Source of the DNA: Amphimedon queenslandica
Lineage: Eukaryota; Porifera; Demospongiae; Haplosclerida; Niphatidae
Assembly: GCF_000090795.2 (NCBI RefSeq)
Contig: NW_003546654.1
Span: 27,688-91,687, forward strand
Length of the DNA stretch: 64,000 nucleotides
Direction of reading: 5' to 3'
Of the stretch, positions 33,516 through 51,512 are shown in pieces. The notes below the pieces were generated by a model that was not told the DNA's origin, ran no database searches, and was given only the letters and a program-made list of their open reading frames with translations. A program made the translations under genes and the position numbers. Within the stretch, counting starts at the first letter, position 1, and each line of letters starts with the position of its first letter.

Positions 33516-33918
33516 TGTGTAGCATGTGTCCTTATTTTAGCAAAGATCTTTAAAATTTTTATTGACCTTACAATTTTAATTTTTTTGACAGCAATATTTC
33601 AAAATTATATTATGGCAGTGAATCCAAAATTCCTCAAGAAAGAGGTAAGTTTCATACTATAGATTTATCTATTTCTTTGTAGCAGTATCCTTGCTGTTTT
33701 TTCTTGATTAATATTATTTTAGATTTAATTTTATTATGAGCCGTGAGGACATATACTTGGGAATCTCTCCGAATCAAAAATGACGAGAATTTCATTTTAA
33801 AATGACAAAACTGAGCTCACATGATTTCAGAAATAAAAATAAATAATAATAATAATAATACTGTGTACTATTGATACTTTAATTGCTATACATGATTATA
33901 ATTATAATATTTTGATAT

Positions 33919-41082
<7,164 letters not shown>

Positions 41083-41236
41083 CCTGCGTTTGCTTACAAG
41101 CAATCTCTGTCGATTGTGCAGGCAGTAGCTGGATCTGTTGATGATATTCCATTATGAAACCGGAAGTGTTCTTCATAAAATTAACTGACCACGCCTACAA
41201 CAGAGTTTAGCCACGCCCTAATTTCTGCAAGGAAAA
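41083..41236. promoter_or_regulatory. Bidirectional promoter (phosphatase / GSTK1)
   Basis: 154 bp between divergent start codons. Contains CCACGCC-type GC boxes near 41190 and 41212. No TATA seen. Confidence 0.4.
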
Positions 41237-42821
41237 ATGGCTACTAAAGTCAAGCTTTATTATGATGTTGTCTCTCCCTATACTTGGGTTGCTTTTGAAG
41301 TAAGTCATTAAAAGAATTTTAAATACAATAGAACTCTTACTTAAAAATTTCTTTGATAATTTTTGCGGTAAGAAAATGTACTTTTTTACATTTTCCAGGT
41401 ACTCTGTCGCTATAGGTCCAGATGGAACATGTCCTTAGAACTGAAGCCGTTTTTTCTGGGCGGAATAATGCAGCTCAGTGGTGAGTGGCACAATATTGAC
41501 AGGAATGATGGGTGGCAGATTTATCAAAATAGTGAAATTGTTTGTTTTTATATTATTGGGGAAATTAGTGTCCACATTAGTCTCGCCAAGGGGCAGGGCG
41601 AGACTACGTCCACATGTGATTGAATATGTGAAAAATCGAATTAAAATGTTGCAATTTCTATAATTGGAAAAATATGTTTCTTTACAAAGCTGAAGGTTAT
41701 GCTAAAGCTAAATGACTGCCATTTCTAATATAAATATTTATAATACTTTATACTAGGTAACAGACCTCCAGGTATGGTGCCAAACAAAGCAGCTTACATG
41801 GTGACTGACTTGAAAAGATTAAGAAAATATTACGACGTTCCATTAAATATTCCAAAAGTATGTACATGTACAATTCTAAATACATTTCCTGAGACATTTA
41901 AAAGCTATTTTTTCTGCATTAGTGCTTGGTCAAAGCCCCTTTAATTTACTTTTAATTGTCCTTCAAAAAAGGTGTCAATGTATTTTGGAATTGTTTGTTC
42001 ATTCAGCAATTTTTATCGCCCATTTTTAACACTCTATGTAACATGACTAAACATTTTTTCTACATCCTTTGCCTTAGAATCCTGTTGATACAATGTTAAA
42101 TAAAGGATCTTTGTCAGCCCAAAGACTGTTAATTGCAGTTAGGGACAGACAACCCGAGAAACTTGAAGAACTGTCGAGACAACTCTGGCTTAGGATCTGG
42201 TCTAGGGTAAGTATAATGGAGCAACTTTAAAAATTTGTAGAAAATCCAATTTTGATTGGAATCAGCTCAAACTTTCTACACAACATAAGAACATGTATAT
42301 GTATCAAAAAATGTAATAAAAATGGAGAATTCTCTCCTTTCCATTTTTGGCGAATTTTGGCTAACATCCCTGTACTATATAGTACAGGGACTTTTGTCAA
42401 ATTCTGAAACAATATTTAATATTATTTTTGAGCTGTGATCGACCTTCCCTTCCTCTGCAGGATGAAGATATAACAGCAGAAGAGAGTCTTAGGGAAGCTT
42501 GTCAAGCCAGTGACATTAGCAGTGACCTTACCAGTGAGCTGTTGAGTTCCATCAAAGATGTATCTATCAAAGATAAGCTTAAAGCAACTACACAAGAAGC
42601 TTTTGATCTTGGAGTAAGAAACAATTATTTTGCTTGATTATTTTTATGTTGAATAAACACTGTAAATGCTTGCCTGTCTTTTCTAATTTTAGGCTTTTGG
42701 GTCTCCATTCATTGTAGCTTATGTTGATGGGAAGCCCGAGCCATTCTTTGGGACTGATAGATTTGAGATACTAGCACAAACTATTGGTCAGCCATCAGCC
42801 TCTAGATCATGCAGTGTTTGA
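41237..42821 (+). CDS. GSTK1: Glutathione S-transferase kappa
   Basis: Mitochondrial/peroxisomal DsbA-fold glutathione transferase. Six exons: 41237-41299, 41399-41480, 41757-41857, 42078-42206, 42461-42613, 42693-42821 (657 nt, 218 residues, close to the human 226). Key features: YYDVVSPYTWVAFEVL with the active-site SPY motif, PFFLGGIMQLSGNRPPGMVPNKA, DLGAFGSPFIVAYVDGKPEPFFGTDRFE. The C terminus SCSV is not a typical SKL/ARL peroxisome signal. One Rep-A copy is in intron 4 (42220-42390). Confidence 0.93.
42220..42390 (+). repeat. Rep-A copy in GSTK1 intron
   Basis: GGAGCAACTTTAAAAATTTG through TCCCTGTACTATATAGTACA; oriented like the SMYD intron copies. Confidence 0.78.
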
Positions 42822-42990
42822 CTCTATTGGTACTATTGTATAGGAGAGAATTGGGAAGGACCACTGGTGAATCTAAAGGCAAAGTACTGAACAACTGTCC
42901 AAGCCAAGAATAGATTTTTTACTAATAAATTATTTATAAAAGCAATGCCAGGAAATAGGAGTGGTGTCTTTAAAAACAACATTTTAGAAC

Positions 42991-44910
42991 ATGGCAACGG
43001 CAACAACGCCGATTTTCGTCAAGCTACAGGATCAGTTAACGTGTAGAAAGTGTCACAATCTCTACACTAACCCCAAGACACTCTCTTGCCACCATTCATT
43101 CTGTCAGGAGTGTATTGAGGGATTAGCTACCATCCCTACCTTCTCTGTGGCCTGTCCTACCTGTCATCAACACACTGAGCTACCAGACCATGCTGGAGCT
43201 GCTGGTTTATCACTTTCAACCAATGTACAAGAATTTAAGAAGATCTACAATGAACTATCATCCGGTGAAGTAAAGTGTGACAACTGCTCTAATGCCCACC
43301 CTGCTGTATATTGTCAGGAATGTAATAGGTACCTTTGTAATGAGTGTGTTAGTACACATAATAAATGGTCGCCTTTTTCTGGTCATACAGTAAATAAGTT
43401 AAGTGACGTAAAAGCTCCTACATCACCACTCGATGGAGAAGTAGAGTTGCAGATTAGAAATGCATTTTCTGCTGCTGAAATAAGAGATCAAGGAGAGAGA
43501 GTGAAAGAGGAAATGATGGGATTCACTCAAACTCTTATGGCTGGTATTCAAGAGGAGTTCACAAGAAAGTTAGAAGAATTGGTGCAGATGAGGCTGCAAA
43601 ATCATAGAGAAGGTCGTAATACTTCTTATCTAGTCTGGCCACGCGAGACAGCTTCATATCATGATCATGATGATATTCTGTTTATTAAAAATAGCAGCAA
43701 AGAATTTACCATAAGTCAACATGTTGGTAATGTTATGTCTCGTGTTGATTTAGCTCAATGTAGAGTGAAAGAAATAGTTACCATTACACATATCCCAGAA
43801 GACAGAGAAGTGTCATTTAGGCTATCCATAGAAGTGTCAGACTATGAAAAGTCCCTTTTGATTGTTCCCACTTCCTCTATATTCATTGGATTTAAGTCAC
43901 AGGCTGCATCCTCTCCAGTTATTAAAGCTAGAGTGATCTCTACTGATAAACCAGGAGTGTACCAGGTTATATGTACTCCTGTTATTAGAGGACGTCATCA
44001 AGTTAACGTGAGAGTATCTGATGTTTCACTTCAAGGCACTTCTTTGCTCATCCCTTTCAATCCTTATAGCTACCTGTTTCGTGTAACTCCAGCCCGCACT
44101 ATATATGATCTTGATCGTCCAAGTGGAGTTGCTGTACACAATGATGGTCGTATTATAGTATCAGAGTATAGTCCTGACCTTGTTAGTATACTGAGTAAAG
44201 AAGGAAAGAAGTTAAAATCATTTGGTAAAGGAGTGAACGCTATTTCATTTTCTTATAATCATGGTATTGCCATCACTAAGGATGGTTCTATTTTAATTGC
44301 TGATTCTAACAATCACAGGATACAGAAGATAAGTATGAATGGTATTCCTGCTGCATCTTTTCCAATTGGCAGGTCAGGTACTGGAGTGTTGGAGTTCAAG
44401 TATCCAACTGGTATTGCTGTTTCACCTATAAAGAATCGTGTATACATTGCTGATAGTAAAAACCATCGTGTACAAGTTCTTAATTCTGACTTAACGTTTT
44501 GTCGTATATTTGGTAGAAGTGGAACAAGCAGTGGAGAATTTAATGCTCCCCTCGATATTGCTATTGACAGTGAAGGTTTAGTGTATGTCACTGATCAGTA
44601 TAATCATCGTGTTCAAAAGTTCAATCCAGATGGAGTGTATATGTGTCAGTTTGGAAGTGAGGGTTCTGGCTCCGGACAGCTAAAGCAGCCAGCTGGTATT
44701 GCAGTGGATAATGCTGGCCTAGTGTATGTTACTGAATATGGTAATCATTGTGTCTCAATCTTCACTAGTGATGGTTCGTTTGTGCGTAGTTTTGGAGAAT
44801 ATGGCATCAATGAAGATCAATTTAAGAATCCATATGTTGGGATATGTTTTGACAGTGATGGATATTTGTATATTTGTGACTATTATAACAGCAGAATAGT
44901 TGTGTATTAG
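42991..44910 (+). CDS. TRIM-NHL protein A (RING, B-box, coiled coil, filamin, NHL)
   Basis: Single exon, 639 residues. C3HC4 RING: C18, C21, C33, H35, C38, C41, C55, C58 all present. A B-box-type finger of CxxC pairs is at about 94-135 (CDNCSNAHPAVYCQECNRYLC). Predicted coiled coil at about 145-205 (RVKEEMMGFTQTLMAGIQEE). A filamin-type Ig domain at about 270-345 holds GVYQVICTPVIRGRHQVNV. About six NHL repeats follow to the C terminus (GIAVSPIKNRVYIADSKNHR, GLVYVTDQYNHRVQKFNPDG). This is the TRIM2/3/71 layout, expected to be a ubiquitin ligase or RNA/protein-binding regulator. The lack of introns contrasts with its neighbours. 81 bp of near-identical 3' flank is shared with paralog B. Confidence 0.93.
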   Translation: MATATTPIFVKLQDQLTCRKCHNLYTNPKTLSCHHSFCQECIEGLATIPTFSVACPTCHQHTELPDHAGAAGLSLSTNVQEFKKIYNELSSGEVKCDNCSNAHPAVYCQECNRYLCNECVSTHNKWSPFSGHTVNKLSDVKAPTSPLDGEVELQIRNAFSAAEIRDQGERVKEEMMGFTQTLMAGIQEEFTRKLEELVQMRLQNHREGRNTSYLVWPRETASYHDHDDILFIKNSSKEFTISQHVGNVMSRVDLAQCRVKEIVTITHIPEDREVSFRLSIEVSDYEKSLLIVPTSSIFIGFKSQAASSPVIKARVISTDKPGVYQVICTPVIRGRHQVNVRVSDVSLQGTSLLIPFNPYSYLFRVTPARTIYDLDRPSGVAVHNDGRIIVSEYSPDLVSILSKEGKKLKSFGKGVNAISFSYNHGIAITKDGSILIADSNNHRIQKISMNGIPAASFPIGRSGTGVLEFKYPTGIAVSPIKNRVYIADSKNHRVQVLNSDLTFCRIFGRSGTSSGEFNAPLDIAIDSEGLVYVTDQYNHRVQKFNPDGVYMCQFGSEGSGSGQLKQPAGIAVDNAGLVYVTEYGNHCVSIFTSDGSFVRSFGEYGINEDQFKNPYVGICFDSDGYLYICDYYNSRIVVY

Positions 44911-45222
44911 ACTTTGTGAGACTCAACTTAGATTAGTAATAGTTTTAATTTACTGCATGTACGTGCTGCTAAATATTAATTTTTTTTGATTTAATGTAGT
45001 ATCTATCTATCTATGCTACTCTACTGTTCATGTCAGTATAGTGCAAAGTGCTTGCCTAGTGATAACTTGTGGGTCTATATACTCTCATTACTCTGAAGGA
45101 GTGGTTGTGATAATCTGAAGGGCAAAATCAACTTTATTGTCTTTATCAAAGTCTGATCTAGACTATTGCAGTCATAATTTGATAAACCCGAATAGTAGGC
45201 TAATACCTGTTTTTGCTTCAAC
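44911..45222. other. 3' flank of TRIM-NHL A
   Basis: The first part (ACTTTGTGAGACTCAACTTA) is shared with the flank of TRIM-NHL B at 49085. No gene seen. Confidence 0.5.
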
Positions 45223-46988
45223 ATGGCTACTGGTATTTACAGGTGTCTTTTATTGACCAAGTGCTTGAGTTTAGTTGTATCTGGTGAGTAGTATCATTGA
45301 CTATTGACTCTCTTTAATTTGACTTTATATGTATTGTATTGTTAGTATCATTAGTTCAAACTGTTCCTCCCTATTCTGTTGTGTGCCCTGGAGATAAACT
45401 AGTGTTTTCTTGTACTGCTACTGCTGGCACTGATATGATGTTTTGGAGAGGACATTCTGGCAATATCTATCCTTTACAAAGGAATGATTATCCAGTAACA
45501 GTTGATGGTTTTAATGTTACAACTACACAAGTTAATGGATCATTAGTGATTAATGCTATTAATGATTCAGTGCCTTTAGAACTGAATGGAACAAATATTG
45601 GTTGTTCGGATGATGATTTAAGTTATACTCTAATGACTATTCATGTAGCAGGTATATGGAATGATGAAGTGTTATATATAATTATATACTCTTTACTTAG
45701 ATGTTCCAGAAGCAGTTACTAATATAAAGATTGATCCAGTTAATAGCAATGGAATATTCATTAATTGGGCTGCTTCAGGATCATGTATACAGCATTATCA
45801 TGTTATTATTTCTAGTAACAATTTAACAAACTATTCTCATACCAGGAACACTAATATAACAATTAATCATCTTACTATTGGTACTAATTATTCATTTATT
45901 ATTTTTCCTATTGATACTGGTGGAAGAGGAGGACCTCCTTCATCATCAATACAGTATATATGGAATGGTAAGTACTACACACACACACACTCATTGTATT
46001 TCTTATAGTACCAGCTCAAGTTGTTAATATTAGTTGGTATCAGACATCAACTGATAGTATTACAATATGGTGGAATAACAGTGAAGTATGTGCTAATTTT
46101 AAATTATTTTACATTAAAATGATGCATAATAGGTCGATATCTCATATGTGAACTATCCTCCAGTTTATTACATCATAAATATAAAAGGTCCACCAAAAGT
46201 CAAATCTGTCGAAAATACAACTAGTACTAATATTACTATCACTGACCTACCTCTTACTGATACAAACTACACCATTACTATCATGCCTGTTAATGTTATT
46301 GGATATGGACCATCAGCTACTGTTAATGGTAGGATATATTTGTATAAAAATGCTTAAAATTATCTTTATATATATGCCATTATTTAGTTAGTAAGTTCCC
46401 AGTAAAGAACACTTTATTTAGTAGTACTCACATGATGTTGAGCACAATAGAATCAGATACAATGATGAGTAGTACTGCCACTATCACTGAGCAGGTCACA
46501 ATGTGTGATGTAGTAGCAACGAGTTCAGCACTGACTGTCCTCTCAGTGATAACAGTAACAGCATCTTTTGCAACAACAAGAGGTAAAGCAAGTACTACCT
46601 GTATGCTGTGATGAATTCAGCATCTATAATGTTAATATTATTTATATGCATTATAGATCATGAACCATGTGTGACCAAAGCATTAAATTCACTGTCAACA
46701 GATGGAGAAACCATTAGTGGTCAGTACTATAATGAAATATTCATTATAATATATTTTTACTAATCAGTTGCTATTGGAGTGCCTATCATCACTGGTCTAA
46801 TAACTGGAGTCATTTCTGCATTCATTACTAGCATCATTGTATACTGTATAATGAAAAGAAGGAGAATCAAGACAATGGAAGTAGCACAAGAAGGACCAGT
46901 ATATGACATACCAATAGTCAGTGCTGAGCAGAAACCAAATCCAATTGGTACACATTTTAATGCTGCATATGGACAAGTAAACATTTGA
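45223..46988 (+). CDS. Type I receptor with Ig and FN3 domains and tyrosine-bearing tail (receptor I)
   Basis: Eight exons: 45223-45283, 45346-45651, 45701-45967, 46009-46085, 46133-46328, 46388-46582, 46657-46719, 46768-46988 (1386 nt, 461 residues). Most introns are phase 1, as in shuffled extracellular modules. Signal peptide, one Ig-like domain (VVCPGDKLVFSCTATAG ... NGTNIGC), two FN3-like domains (PEAVTNIKIDPVNSNGIFIN and PAQVVNISWYQTSTDSITIW), a Ser/Thr stalk, TM (IITGLITGVISAFITSIIVY) and tail CIMKRRRIKTMEVAQEGPVY continuing DIP... and ending AAYGQVNI. Many sequons. The two tail tyrosines are in YDIP and YGQV contexts, plausible SH2 ligands. The tail is almost the same as in receptor II; the ectodomain is not. 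Confidence 0.85.
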
Positions 46989-47209
46989 TTATTTTAAGAG
47001 AATTTTATTAATTTAATAAGCTGAAGGAAATGAATCATCAACTATATGCGTAATAATCCTGTCACAACTCTTGAAATTACTGAGTAGAAATTTACTGAAG
47101 TTCCTTTTACAATGACACTATTATTAATATTATTCATCTAGATCTAGTGTTAGAAACTTAGAAATTTAATTTTAGGGCGTGTGCTCATCTCTTCTCAAAA
47201 CATCAAAAC

Positions 47210-49084
47210 ATGGCAACAGGGACAACGCCTACATTTGTCAAGCTACAGGATCAGTTAACTTGTCGAAAGTGCAACAATATCTACACTAACCCCAGGACAC
47301 TCTCTTGCCACCATTCATTCTGTCAGGAGTATATTGAGGGATTAGCTACCATCCCTACCTTCTCTGTGGCCTGTCCTACCTGTCATCAACACACTGAGCT
47401 GCCCAATGATACTGGAGCTGCTGGTTTATCACTTGCTACCAATGTACAAGAATTTAAGAAGATCTACAATGAACTATCATCCGGTGAAGTAAAGTGTGAC
47501 AACTGCACTAATGCCCATCCTGCTGTCTATTGTCAGGACTGCAATAGATATCTCTGCAATGAGTGCATTAGTATTCATAATAAATGGTCACTTTTTTCTA
47601 GGCATGCTGTAAGTACGTTAAGTGAATTACAGGCACCAGCATCACCACTCAATGGAGAGGTAGAGTTGCAGATTAGAAATGCACTTTCTGCTGCTGAGAT
47701 AAGAGATCAGGGAGAGAGAGTGAAAAAGGAAATGATGGGATTCACCCAAACTCTTATGGCTGGTATTCAAGAGGAGCTTACAAGAAAGTTAGAAGAATTG
47801 GTACAGATGAGGCTGCAAAATCATAGAGAAGGTCGTGATACTTCATCTCATGATGATGAGATTCTGTTTATCAAAAGTAGCGAAACTGCAAGCATTGTTC
47901 AGCATGTTGGTAATGTCATGTCTCGTGTTGAATTAGCCCAATGTAAAGTGAAGGAGATAGCTACCATTAAACATATACCAGAAAACCAAGCAATTTCATT
48001 TCAACTCTCAATAGAATTACCAGGCTACCAAAGGTCTCTTTTGATTGTTCCTACCTCCTCTATTTCCATTGGCTTTACATCAGCCACTGCACAAGCTCAA
48101 GTTATTAAAGCTAGAGTGATCCCTACTGATAAACCAGGAGTGTACCAGGTTATATGTACTCCTGTTATTAGAGGACGTCATCAAGTTAACGTGAGAGTAT
48201 CTGATGTTTCCCTTCAAGGCACTTCTTTGCTCATCCCTTTCAATCCTTATAGCTACCTGTTTAGTGTAACTCCAACCCGCACTATATATGATCTTGATCA
48301 TCCAAGTGGAGTTGCTGTACACAATGATGGTCGTATTATAGTATCAGAGTATAGTCCTGGCCTTGTTAGTATACTGAGTAAAGAAGGAAAAAGGTTAGAA
48401 TCACTTGGTAAAGGAGTCAATAATATTACGTTTTCTTATAACCATGGTGTTGTCACTAAGGGTGATTCTATTCTAGTTGCTGATTCTAACTATAATAGAA
48501 TACAGAAGATAAGCAACAATGGCAGGCTTTCTTTTCCAATCGGCAAGTCAGGTACTGGAGTGCTGGAGTTCAAGTATCCAACTGGTATTGCTGTTTCACC
48601 TATAAAGAATTGTGTATACATTGCTGATAGCAAAAACAATCGTATACAAGTTCTTAATTCTGATTTAACATTTTGTCGTACATTCAGTAAAAGTGGAACA
48701 AGCAGTGGAGAATTTAATGCTCCTACTGATATTGCTATTGACAGTGAAGGTTCAGTGTATGTCACTGATCAGTATAATCATCGTGTTCAAAAGTTCAATC
48801 CGGATGGGGAGTTTATTTGTCAGTTTGGAAGTGAGGGCTCTGGCTTCGGACAGCTAAAGCAACCAGCAGGTATTGCAGTGGATAATGCTGGCCTAGTGTA
48901 TGTTACTGACTATGGTAATCATCGTGTCTCAATCTTCACTAGTGAGGGATCGTTTGTTTGTAATTTTGGAGAGAAAGGAGTTAACGAAGATCAGTTTAAT
49001 GGCCCATATGTTGGAATATGTTTTGACGGTGATGGCTACTTGTATATTTGTGACTATTATAACAACAGAATAGTTGTGTATTAG
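47210..49084 (+). CDS. TRIM-NHL protein B, RING lacks one zinc ligand
   Basis: Single exon, 624 residues, same order of domains as paralog A and highly similar along its length. In the RING, C18, C21, C33, H35, C38, C55 and C58 are kept, but position 41 is tyrosine (FCQEYIEG against FCQECIEG in A). One zinc site is therefore damaged and ligase activity is doubtful. The hinge between coiled coil and filamin domain is shorter than in A by about 13 residues. NHL repeats are complete. It may act as a non-catalytic partner or decoy of A; that is inference. Confidence 0.92.
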   Translation: MATGTTPTFVKLQDQLTCRKCNNIYTNPRTLSCHHSFCQEYIEGLATIPTFSVACPTCHQHTELPNDTGAAGLSLATNVQEFKKIYNELSSGEVKCDNCTNAHPAVYCQDCNRYLCNECISIHNKWSLFSRHAVSTLSELQAPASPLNGEVELQIRNALSAAEIRDQGERVKKEMMGFTQTLMAGIQEELTRKLEELVQMRLQNHREGRDTSSHDDEILFIKSSETASIVQHVGNVMSRVELAQCKVKEIATIKHIPENQAISFQLSIELPGYQRSLLIVPTSSISIGFTSATAQAQVIKARVIPTDKPGVYQVICTPVIRGRHQVNVRVSDVSLQGTSLLIPFNPYSYLFSVTPTRTIYDLDHPSGVAVHNDGRIIVSEYSPGLVSILSKEGKRLESLGKGVNNITFSYNHGVVTKGDSILVADSNYNRIQKISNNGRLSFPIGKSGTGVLEFKYPTGIAVSPIKNCVYIADSKNNRIQVLNSDLTFCRTFSKSGTSSGEFNAPTDIAIDSEGSVYVTDQYNHRVQKFNPDGEFICQFGSEGSGFGQLKQPAGIAVDNAGLVYVTDYGNHRVSIFTSEGSFVCNFGEKGVNEDQFNGPYVGICFDGDGYLYICDYYNNRIVVY

Positions 49085-49685
49085 ACTTTGTGAGACTCAA
49101 CTTAGATTAGTAATAGTTTTAATTTGCTGAACATGCTGCTAGGTAATTACTTTTTGATTAAAAATATGCCACTTTACTATTCTTGTCATTGTCTGCATTC
49201 TTTGTGATAACTTGTGGGTTTATACTAGATCTATAGACTGGACTAGATGACTAGAGAAATCCTCTCAGAGTAATTTTGACAAGATACCCTTTACTATAGT
49301 ACAGGGACTTTTGCTCAATTTATGCACATTAATAACAGTACATAAATTCCTTTAGATACTGTAATTGTAATTGTCATGGATACAACACAATTACATTTGA
49401 GATACTAGCACAAACTATTGGTCAGCCATCAGCCTCTAGATCATGCAGTGTTTAAATTTATTGGTACTGTTGTATAGGAGAGAATTGGGAATGACCACTG
49501 GTGAATCTAAAGGCAAAGTACTGAACAACTGTCCAAGCCAAGGATAGACTGTAGTTTTTACAATTAAAATTTTTGAAAAAATTGGTTTAGATCTAGTAGG
49601 GTGGGGCTCATGATAGGGTGGGGCTCATTATGAAAAACTAAACATCTTGTGAAATTTATAAAGAGCTTGTAAGAGCAGTCTCGCT
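49085..49685. other. Flank of TRIM-NHL B with a duplicated GSTK1 3' end
   Basis: 49393-49550 matches 42765-42910, the last codons of GSTK1 (TLAQTIGQPSASRSCSV-type reading) and its 3' flank. The stop context is changed to GTTTAA. A Rep-A palindrome (CCTTTACTATAGTACAGGG) is at about 49287. No other exon seen. Confidence 0.8.
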
Positions 49686-51512
49686 ATGGTTCTTCTCTCT
49701 CGCTTAATTGCTATGTTTCTACACATTTTTCTACTAATGGTAGGAGTTGTATTAAATGAAGCATCAGCACAGCAGGTATTTGCATAATAAAGACCATTCC
49801 AACCTTTATTTTGTACTCACCCCTGTCTTCAGTGTGGTCCACCTAATTTAGTGTCTGCTACTCCTCAATACAATGCAACAGCATCTACTGATCCACTTGT
49901 TATGAAGTAAGTAAGCTTTACTTGAAATTATATTATTTATTTTACTACTTTTACAAGTTGTGCGGGTGCTACTCTGCCTGCTATGTTCAAGTGGGAATTC
50001 AATGGTAACATTGTTCCTTCTGCCGTCGAATTGTAAGTTTTATACCTATACATACATGTATGTATAAACCATACATAGCCTATATGTGGTCCAGTCAGTG
50101 ATGGAGGGCGAAGTTTATAGGTGTGGCTACGACAACATTAATTGTCCTGGTGGGACAATATGGTCTACTGGATCAATCACAGTTATAAGTAATTATTAAA
50201 AATTAATGTTGATTTGCATTATTGTCATTATATATTCAGCTCAACCTAATATATCAGTAAGCACTGGACCAGTTAGTGTGATGCAAGGAGATACAGTGAC
50301 AGTCCATTGCAATGTCACTAGTGGCTATCCTGCTCCTTCAATCACTGTTAGTACATCATTAATTAATATTAATGATGAATTGACTTCCGGCATTGTGTAT
50401 TGTAAATTTGTTTTCTTTCAGTGGTACAATGGTTCTGGTGATAGTTTGGGGCATGTCTCACCATTGACAGTGACAACTGGATCTAATGATACTCTAACTT
50501 GCATAGCAACCAATACAGCTGGTTATACTGTAGGGAGTATTGCAATCACAGTCACTAGTAAGTTGTATGCTTTTAGCATATAGGTTGGGATTTTTTCTTT
50601 ATCAGGTTTATTTGAGTCTTCAACTATTGCTTCTATGTCTCCATCAACTGCAGTCATTAGCTCCAGTATTGCAACAAGCAGCAGCAGTCTGATCACAAAT
50701 ATACAGTTAGTACCATACCTGCTATCATACTACTGTTATTGGTATTATATCAATATTTATATACTGTATTGTATCAATATTAATATTTATTTTTCAGCAC
50801 AGGAAGTTTTTCAAATACAACAGTAGTGTCATCAGCAACAAGCACTTTGGTTTACAGCTCAAGTTGTAAGTTACAGTGAATACAGTAAATACAGTATGCT
50901 CAATAATGCTAGTAATATTATCATCATTATTTGCACCAACAATAGTTTACAACACTATTCGTAAGTTATGATAAACACACATTTATTCAACATTTCCTCA
51001 ATAATCATCATTGCTAGCAATGACAGCAATTCATAAAACAAGCACTTCTGTTTGTAGCACTAATTGTGAGTTATGATGAACACAAATTTTACATACATGC
51101 ATGTTGAGAAACCAATCATTTACTATTATTTTAAATTAGAAAATTAATTTTTCCTGAGACATAATTATCATTATGTATTGTAGGCTATGTTTCATACACT
51201 ACCACAACAGCTACACAACCATCAGATGACAAAACCATACTTATTGGTCAGTTAATAATGATAGCATTACTGTTACATCATTCTCCTCTAGTTGCTATTC
51301 CAGTAGCTGTCATCATTTGTCTAATAGCTGGAGTCAGTACTGCAATAATTACTGGCATCATAGTTTACTGTATAATGAAAAGAAGGAGAATTAAGACCAT
51401 GGAAGTAACACAAGAAGGACCAATATATGATATACCAATGGTTAATACTGAAGAGAGACCAGGGCCAATTGATACATATTTTAATGCTGCGTATGGACAA
51501 ATAAGCACTTAA
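49686..51512 (+). CDS. Type I receptor with two Ig domains and the same tail (receptor II)
   Basis: Early exons 49686-49775, 49833-49906, 49958-50032, 50079-50188, 50240-50346, 50422-50557 are in register; later short Ser/Thr-rich stalk exons (50607-51190) are less certain. Last exon about 51292-51512. Signal peptide (MFLHIFLLMVGVVLNEASA), first Ig-like domain (NCAGATLPAMFKWEFNG ... EVYRCGYDN), second Ig domain (SVMQGDTVTVHCNVTSGYP ... SNDTLTCIATNTAGY). TM, then CIMKRRRIKTMEVTQEGPIY continuing DIP, ending AAYGQIST. No FN3 domains. The tail differs from receptor I at only a few positions, whereas the outside domains share no clear similarity. Confidence 0.78.

Larger units (their letters stand above)
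32850..33855 (+). ncRNA. Spliced non-coding snoRNA host gene
   Basis: Five exons with good GT-AG borders: ?-32896, 33045-33102, 33303-33385, 33592-33644, 33723-about 33855, with AATAAA at 33832-33837. No exon set gives a sustained reading frame; stops occur in every frame. Introns 1-3 each hold one box C/D snoRNA candidate; intron 4 does not. This is the layout of GAS5/UHG-type host genes, whose exons are dispensable and whose introns release snoRNAs after splicing. The 5' end is not fixed by sequence alone. Confidence 0.72.
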
